A stretch of 64,000 bases of DNA from assembly GCF_016918855.1 (NCBI RefSeq), contig NZ_JADKYB010000018.1, forward strand, positions 1-64,000, read 5' to 3'. The notes beneath the pieces are model-generated. The model was not told the DNA's origin. It did not search any database and saw nothing but the letters and a program-made list of their open reading frames with translations. The translations under genes were made by a program, and so were the position numbers. Below, piece after piece: positions 50,972 through 58,779 of the stretch. Within the stretch, counting starts at the first letter, position 1; each line of letters begins with the position of its first letter. This DNA is from Actinacidiphila acididurans (GTDB lineage Bacteria > Actinomycetota > Actinomycetes > Streptomycetales > Streptomycetaceae).

Positions 50972-51610
50972 ATGACCACACCTGCCGCTGGACAGACTTC
51001 CGGCACCGCCGCGCCCGCCGAACCGGCGGCGTTCACCATGAAGGACCACCGCATGCTCATGGCCGACGCATCGGGTCCGCCGCTCCCGCCCGGGCCGCGC
51101 GATCCGCTCGCGGAGCCGTCCGCGCCCGACCTCGGCGCCCTCGGCCTCGCCACCCTGCGCACCCTGCGCCGCGACGCACAGCGGGAAGAGGCCGACCTGT
51201 CCTACCTGCGGCGCATGCTGCACGGCCGGATCGACATCCTCCAGGCCGAGCTCGCCCGCAGGGTCGCCCCCGCCCCCGCCGCCCTTGTCGACCGGCTTCC
51301 CGAGATCCTCACCGACGAGCCCTCCACCGTCCGCTCCTCCGCCCGCCACGTCACCCTCGGCACCCCCCTGACCGACACCGTCCGCCGCCTCGCCGAGGAC
51401 ATGCTCTCCGAGGTCGAGCTCTCCGACCTCTCGGCCCGCACCGACGCCGAACTCCACGCCGCCCACGCCCGCCTCGTCCGCCACGAGCAACATGTCTCCG
51501 GCCGCCGCCACACCCTCCAGCTCACCATCGACGCCTCCTCCACCGAAATCGCCCGCCGCTACCGCGCCGGCGAAGCCCACGTCGACGATCTTTTGGCGGA
51601 CGAAGCCTGA
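50972..51610 (+). CDS. rsiG: Anti-sigma factor RsiG (c-di-GMP-binding, antagonist of WhiG)
   Basis: Protein of 212 aa with two long helices separated by a linker. The second helix carries the exact c-di-GMP motif ExxxSxxRxxxQxxxD (Glu172, Ser176, Arg179, Gln183, Asp187). The first helix carries the same pattern with His in the Gln place (Glu73, Ser77, Arg80, His84, Asp88). In Streptomyces, RsiG armed with c-di-GMP holds the sporulation sigma factor WhiG inactive. ATG 50972 follows AGGAGGGG. It stands alone and is divergent from dtd. Confidence 0.93.
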   Translation: MTTPAAGQTSGTAAPAEPAAFTMKDHRMLMADASGPPLPPGPRDPLAEPSAPDLGALGLATLRTLRRDAQREEADLSYLRRMLHGRIDILQAELARRVAPAPAALVDRLPEILTDEPSTVRSSARHVTLGTPLTDTVRRLAEDMLSEVELSDLSARTDAELHAAHARLVRHEQHVSGRRHTLQLTIDASSTEIARRYRAGEAHVDDLLADEA

Positions 51611-51644
51611 CCCTCACCGGGCCGGGCGAACCCGGGCACCTTCC

Positions 51645-51668
51645 AAGCCCGCCCGGCGTTTGAGGGCA
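51645..51668 (+). repeat. 24-bp intergenic repeat, copy 1
   Basis: AAGCCCGCCCGGCGTTTGAG then GGCA. It differs at two positions from copies 2 and 3. The group is a common Streptomyces intergenic repeat type (CAGCCCGTCCGGCG-TTGAG). Confidence 0.8.
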
Positions 51669-51746
51669 GCGGACCGGAGGGAGTCGAGCGGAGTCGGAGC
51701 CTGCCCCGGGGAGCAGGGGGCCCGTGCGGGCGAAGGCCAAAATTCT

Positions 51747-51770
51747 GAGCCCGCCCGGCGATTGAGGGCA
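51747..51770 (+). repeat. 24-bp intergenic repeat, copy 2
   Basis: GAGCCCGCCCGGCGATTGAG then GGCA; identical to copy 3 at 53410. It lies 37 bp from the SDR stop codon. Confidence 0.85.
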
Positions 51771-51806
51771 GAGATACGAGGGAGCCCTTCGACGGATTGC
51801 TGAAGC

Positions 51807-52691
51807 TCACGCCGCGGCGAAGTAGTGGCCGTCCTCCAGATCCGCGAGCAATCCGACCTGCACCGGCTCCCACCCGAGCAAACGTCCGGTCTCCCCGACG
51901 GGCATCGTGAGGTCGAGCCCGGCGAACGGGAACCCTCCGAAGTGCTCGGTGGCGCGGTCGGCCGGAATGCTCACGGCCGGCACTCCCAAGTGCCTGCCGA
52001 TGCTCTCGGCGATCTCGCGCACCGTGATGCCCTCCTCGGCCGCGGCGTAGAGCTGCGCGCTGGCCGGGGCCTTCTCCAGGGCGAGCCGGTAGAGGCGGCC
52101 GACGTCAAGGGCGTGGGCCGCGGCCCAGCGGTTGGAGCCGTCGCCGACGTAGCCGGACACACCCTTCGCGCGGGCAATATCGATCAGGCTCGGGACGAAG
52201 CCGATCCGGTCCCGGGCGCTGTGGGTGACCGGCGGGATCGCGACGAGCACGGTCCGCACCCCGCGTTCGGCGTACGCGGCGATCTCGCGCCAGACCGCGG
52301 ACCGCGGATTCGCCTCGATGGCGGCGTCGAGCTTGGAATCACCGGTGGGCGTCAGGCCGACGCCTATGAGGGTCTTGCCCGTGCCGGCCAGCGCGTCGCC
52401 GAACGTCCGCGCCACCCTCAGATCGGCGGCCGCCGCCTCGGCGAACCGCCCCGCCGGGACGGCATCGTGGTCGAACGCGAGGTGGACGACCGCGTCCGCC
52501 TCGGCCGCGGCCTCGCGCAGCCCGTCCAGGTCGTCGAGGTCGCCGCGGCGCACCTCCGCGCCCAGGGCCTTGACGACGGCGGCCGAGGCGTCGGACCGGG
52601 CCAGACCGGTCACCTCGTGTCCGGCGTCGATCAGTTCGGGCACCACGGCCGACGCGATGTGGCCGCTGGCGCCGGTGACGAATACACGCAT
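51807..52691 (-). CDS. NAD(P)-dependent epimerase/SDR-family oxidoreductase
   Basis: Protein of 294 aa. The N-terminal Rossmann motif VFVTGASGHIASAV is of the extended/atypical SDR type (TGxxGxxG). GDLDDLDGLREAAAEADAVVHLAF is typical of NAD-dependent epimerase-like proteins. The canonical YxxxK is not clear, since the corresponding region reads AAYAERGVRTVLV. The activity may therefore be reductase-like or cofactor-sensing. ATG 52691 has GGAGAG upstream. It is divergent from a TetR regulator with two shared operators. Confidence 0.82.
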   Translation of the reverse strand: MRVFVTGASGHIASAVVPELIDAGHEVTGLARSDASAAVVKALGAEVRRGDLDDLDGLREAAAEADAVVHLAFDHDAVPAGRFAEAAAADLRVARTFGDALAGTGKTLIGVGLTPTGDSKLDAAIEANPRSAVWREIAAYAERGVRTVLVAIPPVTHSARDRIGFVPSLIDIARAKGVSGYVGDGSNRWAAAHALDVGRLYRLALEKAPASAQLYAAAEEGITVREIAESIGRHLGVPAVSIPADRATEHFGGFPFAGLDLTMPVGETGRLLGWEPVQVGLLADLEDGHYFAAA

Positions 52692-52739
52692 GTGCAGCTC
52701 TCCAGAAAAGGGGGCTCCGCCCGGGCCGGGCGGAGTGAT

Positions 52740-52785
52740 GTGACTTGGTAACATCACCATAGCCCAAGTGACGTTACCAAGTCAC
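52740..52785. promoter_or_regulatory. Two near-identical TetR operators in opposite orientation
   Basis: O1 GTGACTTGGTAACATCAC (52740-52757) read on the other strand is GTGATGTTACCAAGTCAC. O2 is GTGACGTTACCAAGTCAC (52768-52785), matching it at 17 of 18 positions. Together they make a perfect 19-bp inverted repeat (52734-52752 and 52773-52791). They lie between the divergent SDR and tetR genes. Confidence 0.85.
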
Positions 52786-52791
52786 ATCACT

Positions 52792-52797
52792 TATGCT
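52792..52797 (+). promoter_or_regulatory. -10 box of leaderless tetR-family gene
   Basis: TATGCT ends 6 nt before ATG 52804 and touches operator O2, so occupancy should block the promoter. Confidence 0.55.
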
Positions 52798-52803
52798 GTG
52801 CGC

Positions 52804-53376
52804 ATGGCTCGATGGGAACCGAACGCACAGGAACGGCTGCTGCACGCCGCCGTCGACCTGTTCGTCGAGCAGGGCTACGACGCCACCACCGTCAACGAGA
52901 TCGCCGATCGGGCCGGCCTGACCAAGACCACCTTCTTCCGGCACTTCCGCGACAAACGCGAAGTCCTCTTCGCCGGCCAGGACCTGCACACCGGGCTCCT
53001 CAACGACGCCGTCGCCGCGGTGCCCGCCTCGGCCACCCCCCTCGAAGCGGTCGGCGCGGCCCTCGACGCCCTCACCGCCTTCTGGGCCGACGACCGCCGC
53101 GAGTTCAGCGCCAAGCTCCGCCCCGTCATCGCCGGCCACACCGAACTCCAGGAACGCGCCGCCCTGAAGCGCGCCAAGCTCACTGACGCCCTCACCGGCG
53201 CCCTCCACCAGCGCGGCGTCCCCGAACCCACCGCCGGCCTCGCCGCCGAACTCGGCATCCGCGCCTTCTACCAGGCCTTCGACCAATGGGTCGCCCCCGC
53301 CAACGGCCAGTCCCTGACCGCCCTCACCCGCGACACCTTCAGCACCCTCCGCGCGGCCCTGACCACCCTGACCTAG
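52804..53376 (+). CDS. TetR family transcriptional regulator
   Basis: Protein of 190 aa. The N-terminal HTH is RLLHAAVDLFVEQGYDATTV and then NEIADRAGLTKTTFFRHFRDK, textbook TetR. The C-terminal helical ligand domain is short. ATG 52804 follows a -10-like box directly. It probably represses itself and the divergent SDR gene through the twin operators; the inducer is unknown. Confidence 0.93.
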   Translation: MARWEPNAQERLLHAAVDLFVEQGYDATTVNEIADRAGLTKTTFFRHFRDKREVLFAGQDLHTGLLNDAVAAVPASATPLEAVGAALDALTAFWADDRREFSAKLRPVIAGHTELQERAALKRAKLTDALTGALHQRGVPEPTAGLAAELGIRAFYQAFDQWVAPANGQSLTALTRDTFSTLRAALTTLT

Positions 53377-53409
53377 GGGACATACCGGGCCCGGCCCGAA
53401 CGACTTCCC

Positions 53410-53433
53410 GAGCCCGCCCGGCGATTGAGGGCA
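53410..53433 (+). repeat. 24-bp intergenic repeat, copy 3
   Basis: Identical 24-mer to copy 2, 34 bp after the tetR stop. Each copy lies 33-37 bp downstream of a stop codon, as if linked to transcript ends. Confidence 0.85.
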
Positions 53434-53490
53434 GGGACGGACCGGCGAGCCGCACAAAAAAATTCAGGTGCACCCGGGAGTACGGCCCCC

Positions 53491-53496
53491 TAACGT
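53491..53496 (+). promoter_or_regulatory. -10 box of leaderless acetyltransferase gene
   Basis: TAACGT ends 6 nt before ATG 53503. Confidence 0.45.
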
Positions 53497-53502
53497 GCGG
53501 CT

Positions 53503-54759
53503 ATGACCACCATCCGCGCCCTGGACGAGGGTGACGTCGCCGACTGGCTGAGGGCCCTGCACGCCGGGTTCCTGATCTCCCCCTCGGTGACGGAGGAGGA
53601 GGTCGCCGCGCGCCGGCCGTCGTACGACCTGACGCGTACCAGGGGAGCGTTCGACGCGGGCCGCTGCGTGGCCACCTTCCGCAGCATGCCGCGCGAGCTG
53701 ACGGTGCCGGGCGGCGCGGCCGTCCCCGCCTCGGCGATCACGAACGTCTCGGTGACGGCCACGCACCGCCGCCGCCGCCTGGCCTCGCGGTTGATGGCGG
53801 CGGACCTGGCGGACGCCAAGGAGCGCGGCGACGCGGTGTCGATCCTGATCGCGGCGGAGTACCCGATCTACGGCCGGTTCGGCTTCGGCCCGGCGACCTG
53901 GGTCACCGACTGGGAGGTGGACGTGCCGCGGGCCGCGCTGGACGGGCGGTACGCGGGCCCGCCCGACGGCGCCCGGGTGGACCTCGCGAGCCTCGCCGAG
54001 GTCCGGGAGGCGGGCCCGGCCCTGCACGACCGGGTCCGCGCGGTGACGCACGGCGCGATCGACCGGACCCCGTACTGGTGGGAGCTCAGCACCGGTGAGC
54101 GCCGACTGCCCTCCCGCCCGTGGAAGGAGCCCTTTTACGCGCTGTACCGCGCCGCCGACGGCCGGGTGGAGGGCCTGGTCGCGTACGACATCGACGACAC
54201 GCACTGGCCGAACAAGCTGCCCCGGGTCGCGGCCGACGTGCGCGATCTCGTGGCGGTGACCCCTGCCGCCGAGGCCGCCCTGTGGCGCTACCTGATGTCA
54301 CTGGACTGGGTGACGCTGATCAGGACGGGGCACCGCGCCCCGGACGACATCCTGCCGCTGCTGCTCGGCGACACGCGGGCCGCGCGGACCGAGACGTACG
54401 CGGACTTCATGTGGCTGCGGCTGCTCGACGTCCCGGCGGCGCTGTCCGCCCGTACGTATCAGGGCACGGGCCCGGCTGCCCTGGTCCTGGAGGTCGTCGA
54501 CCCGGCCGGTCCGGCCGGCGGCCGCTTCCTGCTGGAGACCGACGCCAAGGGCGCCGCGTCCTGCCTGCCGGCCCCCGCCTACGCGTCCCCGGACGTGACC
54601 CTCTCCGCCGCGGACCTGGCCTCGCTCTACCTCGGCGACGAGTCCGCGGTCCGCCTCGCGGCCCTCGGCCGGCTGGCCGAACACAGCACGGGTGCGGCCA
54701 GGACCACCGATGTCCTGTTCCGCACCCCTCGCCGGCCCTGGTGTCCGGACGTTTTCTGA
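53503..54759 (+). CDS. Eis-like GNAT family N-acetyltransferase
   Basis: Protein of 418 aa, the length of Eis proteins. It has an N-terminal GNAT domain (ASAITNVSVTATHRRRRLASRLMAADL with the R/H-x-x-x-x-A CoA loop), a second GNAT-like domain, and a C-terminal sterol-carrier-type domain (LVLEVVDPAGPAGGRFLLET, DVTLSAADLASLYLG). The C-terminal end RRPWCPDVF gives the terminal carboxylate found in the active site of Eis hexamers. Eis enzymes acetylate aminoglycosides or peptides; the natural substrate here is unknown. Confidence 0.9.
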   Translation: MTTIRALDEGDVADWLRALHAGFLISPSVTEEEVAARRPSYDLTRTRGAFDAGRCVATFRSMPRELTVPGGAAVPASAITNVSVTATHRRRRLASRLMAADLADAKERGDAVSILIAAEYPIYGRFGFGPATWVTDWEVDVPRAALDGRYAGPPDGARVDLASLAEVREAGPALHDRVRAVTHGAIDRTPYWWELSTGERRLPSRPWKEPFYALYRAADGRVEGLVAYDIDDTHWPNKLPRVAADVRDLVAVTPAAEAALWRYLMSLDWVTLIRTGHRAPDDILPLLLGDTRAARTETYADFMWLRLLDVPAALSARTYQGTGPAALVLEVVDPAGPAGGRFLLETDAKGAASCLPAPAYASPDVTLSAADLASLYLGDESAVRLAALGRLAEHSTGAARTTDVLFRTPRRPWCPDVF

Positions 54760-54775
54760 TGCCCCGGCGTCGGGC

Positions 54776-54970
54776 TCAGCGGTGGGCCAGCCAGGCCAGC
54801 ACCACGAGGACTCCGCCGACGCAGTAGTACGTGGTCTCGCCGGGGCGTGTGCCCGGCGTGCGGGACGAGCGGATGCCCATCCCCAGCGCCAGCAGGCCCA
54901 GTGTCATCAGCGGCCCGTAGCGCGTTTCCAGTGCTTGCTGAACGAGCCACAGCACTATTTGCGTGACCAT
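54776..54970 (-). CDS. Small membrane protein of unknown function
   Basis: Protein of 64 aa with two membrane segments (GPLMTLGLLALGMGI and CVGGVLVVLAWLAHR) and a short basic Thr/Gly loop. ATG 54970 is preceded by GAAAGGAC. It is convergent with the Eis-like gene and shares an upstream region with the GntR regulator, which could control it. No family is recognised. Confidence 0.65.
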   Translation of the reverse strand: MVTQIVLWLVQQALETRYGPLMTLGLLALGMGIRSSRTPGTRPGETTYYCVGGVLVVLAWLAHR

Positions 54971-55119
54971 GATCGTCCTTTCCCCCGAGACTGCCCTTCT
55001 TGTGTTGGGCAAGTTGTGCTCAACCTGCCAGGGAGAGTTGACGCATTGTCGGGCCGGTGTCGGTCCAGTGCTGATCCTGCGCCATCAACTCTCAGTCAAA
55101 TCGTCGAAGTTGACTAACT

Positions 55120-55180
55120 ATCTCCATCATGTTCTTGCCATATGGTGGAGATCAACAAACAACGCTTGGCCAAGTGTTGT
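55120..55180. promoter_or_regulatory. Two palindromes upstream of the GntR gene
   Basis: ATCTCCATCAT (55120-55130) pairs with ATGGTGGAGAT (55142-55152), 10 of 11 positions. ACAACGCTTGG/CCAAGTGTTGT (55159-55180) is a 22-bp palindrome with 10 of 11 pairs. Both lie 36-97 bp before the GntR start and are candidate operators. This stretch is clearly A/T-richer than its surroundings. Confidence 0.55.
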
Positions 55181-55216
55181 GGGTTGGGCGAAAGGTTGGG
55201 TGAAAGGATGTAGCGT

Positions 55217-56086
55217 ATGCGCGTGAGCACGGACGACCTCGGCGGCGTGGCGCCGTACAAGAAGATCGCGCAAGTACTCCGTGACGAGATCAACCGTGGG
55301 GCCCTCCCGGCCGGGGCGCAGATGCCGACCCAGACGGCACTGGCGCGCCGATTCGCCGTGACCCGGGGGACCATTCAGCGTGCCCTGGACGACCTCCGGC
55401 ACGAGGGATGGATCGACTCGCAGCAGGGACGCGGCACTTATGTGACGGACCGCAGCCGCGCCACCATGAACGCGGCCGGCCGCAGCCTGTCGGCGCACAT
55501 CGAGGCCGCCTTCCAGGTCCGGCACGTCACGCTCGACGTCCACTCCCTGACGTCGGAAACCCTGCATGCGGCGCTCCAGGGGCCGGTCCGGCGCATCCGG
55601 GCCAGGGAGCTCAGGCCGGAGTCGATCACCGTACGGCTGCTGCTCCCCTCGCCGCAGGCCCCGCTCGCCCTGCCCCGGCTCATCGCCGACCCCGCCGACG
55701 AGCGCCCGCTGCTCCGGGTGCGCATGCTGACGCGGAGCACCGCCCTCCTGATGGAGACCATGATCAAGGGGCTCCGCGAACTGCGCCTGGTTCCCGAGGT
55801 GAACCTCGAGGTCAGGGGGCTGAGCATCACCCCCGTGAGCAAGCTCTACATCGTCAACGGCACCGAGGTGCTGTACGGCCTCTACCGGGTCATAGAACGG
55901 CCGGTCGACATCAACGGCGAGGACCTGGACATCTACGACGGCCTCGGCCTCGGCGCCCCGCTCTTCCACTACTCCGCGCGGCCGGAGAGCGGCGACGAGC
56001 AGGGCCGCGAATTCGTCGCCGAGGCGCAGCGCTGGTTCGACTCCTACTGGTCCACGATCGCCGAACCGTTCCCCCTTACGCTCTGA
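55217..56086 (+). CDS. GntR family transcriptional regulator with an unassigned C-terminal domain
   Basis: Protein of 289 aa. The winged HTH of the HutC/GntR type is clear (YKKIAQVLRDEINRGALPAG then MPTQTALARRFAVTRGTIQRAL, GRGTYV). The C-terminal 190 residues (RRIRARELRPESITVRLLLP, MTRSTALLMETMIKGLRELR, YGLYRVIERPVDINGEDLDIYDG) do not match the usual UTRA pattern and could be a nucleotide- or phosphate-sensing domain. It is followed by a HAD hydrolase gene 33 bp later, so a sensor plus phosphatase pair is plausible. Confidence 0.85.
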   Translation: MRVSTDDLGGVAPYKKIAQVLRDEINRGALPAGAQMPTQTALARRFAVTRGTIQRALDDLRHEGWIDSQQGRGTYVTDRSRATMNAAGRSLSAHIEAAFQVRHVTLDVHSLTSETLHAALQGPVRRIRARELRPESITVRLLLPSPQAPLALPRLIADPADERPLLRVRMLTRSTALLMETMIKGLRELRLVPEVNLEVRGLSITPVSKLYIVNGTEVLYGLYRVIERPVDINGEDLDIYDGLGLGAPLFHYSARPESGDEQGREFVAEAQRWFDSYWSTIAEPFPLTL

Positions 56087-56119
56087 TCACCCGCTGTCTA
56101 CCCCACCGAGACGCCCACT

Positions 56120-56920
56120 GTGACCACACCCTCCGAAGAGCCGACTCCCTCCGATCTGCGGAGCCTGCTGTCGGCCCGCTGTCTGCTGCTGGACTTCGAC
56201 GGGCCGATCTGCAGGCTCTTCTACCGGCACCGGGCCGACCGGATCGCCCTCGCCATGCACGACCGGCTCGCCCACCGGGGCCTGCGCATCACCGACGAGC
56301 GGCTGGCCCGCACCCGCGACCCGCACGCGATCCTGTACTGCCTGGGCCCCAAGGCGCCCATCGCCCGCGTCGCCTCCGGCACCGAACCGCCCGACGCCGA
56401 CGGCCGCCCGGAACCGGGCGCCGACCCGGGGCTGATCCTCGAACTGGAGGAACTCCTCACCCGGGAGGAGGACGTGGCGGCGCGGTCCGCCGAACCCACC
56501 CCGTACGCCGCCGAGTTCGTCCGCGCCGCGGCCGGCCACGGCAAGCTGCTGGCGGTCACCACCAACAACTCGCCCGGCTCGGTGCGTACGTATCTGCGCA
56601 CGCATCACCTGGACGAGCCGTTCGGGGACCGGGTCTTCGGCCGGGACCCCGAGGACCCGAGCCGCATGAAGCCGGACCCCGACTGCCTGCTGCGGGCGAT
56701 CGAGGCGCTGGACGCCGATCCCCGCGAGTGCCTGATGATCGGTGACTCGGCGTCGGACGCGGAGGCCGCCACGGCCGCGGGGGTCGGCTTCCTCGGCTTC
56801 GCGCACACCCCCGAGCGCGTGGCCCGGCTCCGGCGCGCCGAGCCGCACCCGGTGGTGGTGGGCATGGCCTCGCTGGCGGCGGCCGCCCGCGTGCTCGACC
56901 CGCCGGTCGCCGCCCGCTGA
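56120..56920 (+). CDS. HAD-superfamily hydrolase
   Basis: Protein of 266 aa. Motif I is LLLDFDGPICRLF (D-F-D-G), motif II TTNN, motif III with Lys in SRMKPDPDCLLRAI, and motif IV ECLMIGDSASDAEAA, so the phosphatase core is complete. The cap is helical (class I). Start GTG 56120. Its substrate is unknown. It probably forms an operon with the GntR-type regulator upstream. Confidence 0.9.
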   Translation: MTTPSEEPTPSDLRSLLSARCLLLDFDGPICRLFYRHRADRIALAMHDRLAHRGLRITDERLARTRDPHAILYCLGPKAPIARVASGTEPPDADGRPEPGADPGLILELEELLTREEDVAARSAEPTPYAAEFVRAAAGHGKLLAVTTNNSPGSVRTYLRTHHLDEPFGDRVFGRDPEDPSRMKPDPDCLLRAIEALDADPRECLMIGDSASDAEAATAAGVGFLGFAHTPERVARLRRAEPHPVVVGMASLAAAARVLDPPVAAR

Positions 56921-56954
56921 GCCCGCGGGCCCCGGTGCCGGGCCGCGGTCCCCG

Positions 56955-57365
56955 CTACTGCAGCCCGAGCGCCATCCACTTGCCCGGGTGCGTCAGCGGC
57001 TCGAAGCCGAGCTTGGCGTAGAGCGGGTGCGCGTCGTCGGTGGCCAGCAGGACGCGGCGCAGGCCGAAGGGGGCGAGGTGCTCGCGGGCCGCGGTCAGGA
57101 GCCGGGTGGCCACGCCCTGGCCGCGGGCGGCGGGGGCGACGTAGACGTCGCAGAGCCAGGCGAAGGTGGCCCGGTCGGTGACCACGCGGGCGTACGCGTG
57201 CTGCTCGCCCGTCCCGCTGTGGTAGGCGCCGAAGTTGAGGGAGCCGGCTATCGCGGCCTCCATCTTCTCCAGCGGGCGGCCGAGCGCCCAGTAGGCGTCC
57301 GTGGACAGCCACTGGTGGATACGGGGGACATCGAGGCGGGCCGGATCGGCCGAGATCTCGTACAT
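56955..57365 (-). CDS. GNAT family N-acetyltransferase
   Basis: Protein of 136 aa with the compact GNAT pattern: CDVYVAPAARGQGVATRLLTAA (CoA loop RGxGxA) and VLLATDDAHPLYAKLGFEPL. Substrate unknown. Convergent with the HAD gene and divergent from the DapA-like gene. Confidence 0.88.
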   Translation of the reverse strand: MYEISADPARLDVPRIHQWLSTDAYWALGRPLEKMEAAIAGSLNFGAYHSGTGEQHAYARVVTDRATFAWLCDVYVAPAARGQGVATRLLTAAREHLAPFGLRRVLLATDDAHPLYAKLGFEPLTHPGKWMALGLQ

Positions 57366-57425
57366 GCCCGGGAAGCGTAGAGGTGCTTAAGGGTTCACTG
57401 CACGACAATTAACTGGACCTTCGGT

Positions 57426-58682
57426 GTGCCCAGGGCGAGACTCGACGGCATGATCCACGTACCGCTGATCACGCCGTTCGCCGAGGACGGGAGCGTGGCG
57501 ACCGCCGCGCTGGAGGAGCTGGCGCACGAGGTGCTGGCCGACGGCGCCGGCGGGCTGGTCGCGCTCGGCACCACCGGGGAGCCGGCGGGTCTGGCGGACG
57601 AGGAACGGGCCGAGGTCGCCGCGGTGGTCGGCCGGGTCTGCCGGGAGCACGGCGCGCGCTTCACGGTCGGCGTCAGTGCGTCCGGCACGGAGCGCGCGGC
57701 GGCCGCGCTGGCTGCCCTGGAGACGCTGCCGGTGCTGCCGGACGCCGCGCTCGTCACCGTCCCGCCCTTCACCCGTCCGGGCGAAGCCGGGGTGGTCGCG
57801 CACTTCCGCGCGCTGGCCGCCGCCGGGCCCGTACCGCTGCTCGTCTACCACGTCCCGCGCCGCACCGGTCAGCCGCTGAGCGCCGCCGCGCTGCGGGAAC
57901 TGGCCGCGCTGCCCGGGATCGCCGGGGTGAAGTACGCGGTCGACGTCATAGACGCGCAGACCGTGGAGCTGCTGGGCGACCTGCCGGCCGGCTTCGAGGT
58001 GCTGGCCGGGGACGACGTGCTGGCCCCGGCGCTGTTCGCGCTGGGCGCGCACGGCGGCATCCTGGCCTCCGCGCACCTGGCGACCGCCCAGTGGGTACGG
58101 CTCGCGGCGCGCGGCGACGGGCCAGGCGGTGACGGCACCGGCTCCGGCGAGTCGGCCGGCCGTGCGGCGACCGGCGGCGCCCCTGTCCCGGGGCCCGGGG
58201 CGCCCCGCGGCATCCCGGCCCTCGGTCACGCGGCGCCCACTGGTGGCTCGGCCCTTGGCCGTGCGGCTGGCCACGCGGCGTCCGGCGGCGTCCCGGGCCC
58301 CGGTCACGCGGCGTCCGCTGGTGGCTCGGCCCTTGGCCGTGCGGCTGGCCACGCGGCGTCCGGCCGCGGCCCGGTCCTCCGCCACGCGGCGCCCGGGGCC
58401 GACCCGGCCCTCGGTCATGCAGCGCCCGACGGCGCCGTGGCCCTCGGCCACCGGCTTTCCGCACTGGCCGCGGCTCTGTTCCGGGAGCCCAACCCGGCCG
58501 TGATCAAGGCGGTGCTGCACGCCCAGGGCCGCATCCCCACCCCCGACGTCCGGCTGCCGCTGCTGCCCGCCGGCCGGGAGGCGTTCGAGGACGCGCTGGG
58601 CGCCCTGGACGGGCTCGCCGGGCTCGCCGGACTCGACGGGCCCGCCGCGAGCGGCCCCGCCCGGGTGCGTCTCGTCACTTGA
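57426..58682 (+). CDS. DapA-like (dihydrodipicolinate synthase family) protein with large insertion
   Basis: Protein of 418 aa; the family is normally about 300. The TIM-barrel signatures are present: GTTGEP (residues 48-53), the catalytic Tyr141 in VYHVPRRTG, and Schiff-base Lys169 in GIAGVKYAVD. Residues about 229-340 are a Gly/Ala/Pro/His-rich repeat inserted between the barrel end and the final helices (LSALAAALFREPNPAVIKAVLHA). The reading frame stays open. Aldol-type chemistry on pyruvate is the family role. asd follows 97 bp downstream, but members like this are often not true DapA. Start GTG 57426; ATG 57450 is an alternative. Confidence 0.8.
   Translation: MPRARLDGMIHVPLITPFAEDGSVATAALEELAHEVLADGAGGLVALGTTGEPAGLADEERAEVAAVVGRVCREHGARFTVGVSASGTERAAAALAALETLPVLPDAALVTVPPFTRPGEAGVVAHFRALAAAGPVPLLVYHVPRRTGQPLSAAALRELAALPGIAGVKYAVDVIDAQTVELLGDLPAGFEVLAGDDVLAPALFALGAHGGILASAHLATAQWVRLAARGDGPGGDGTGSGESAGRAATGGAPVPGPGAPRGIPALGHAAPTGGSALGRAAGHAASGGVPGPGHAASAGGSALGRAAGHAASGRGPVLRHAAPGADPALGHAAPDGAVALGHRLSALAAALFREPNPAVIKAVLHAQGRIPTPDVRLPLLPAGREAFEDALGALDGLAGLAGLDGPAASGPARVRLVT
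58110..58442 (+). repeat. Repetitive insertion in the DapA-like gene
   Basis: About 330 bp of Gly/Ala/His coding sequence. A block beginning TGGTGGCTCGGCCCTTGGCC recurs at 58241 and 58319, an exact 78-bp period (26 codons), and shorter GHAA-type units flank it. Confidence 0.85.
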
Positions 58683-58779
58683 AACCCGGGGGCGTCCGGC
58701 CGCCGCGCCGGGTGATACTCGAAGCGGACGGGACGGGACCCGCGAGCCCCCACGGCGCACCAGATCGGAGAGAGACCGG

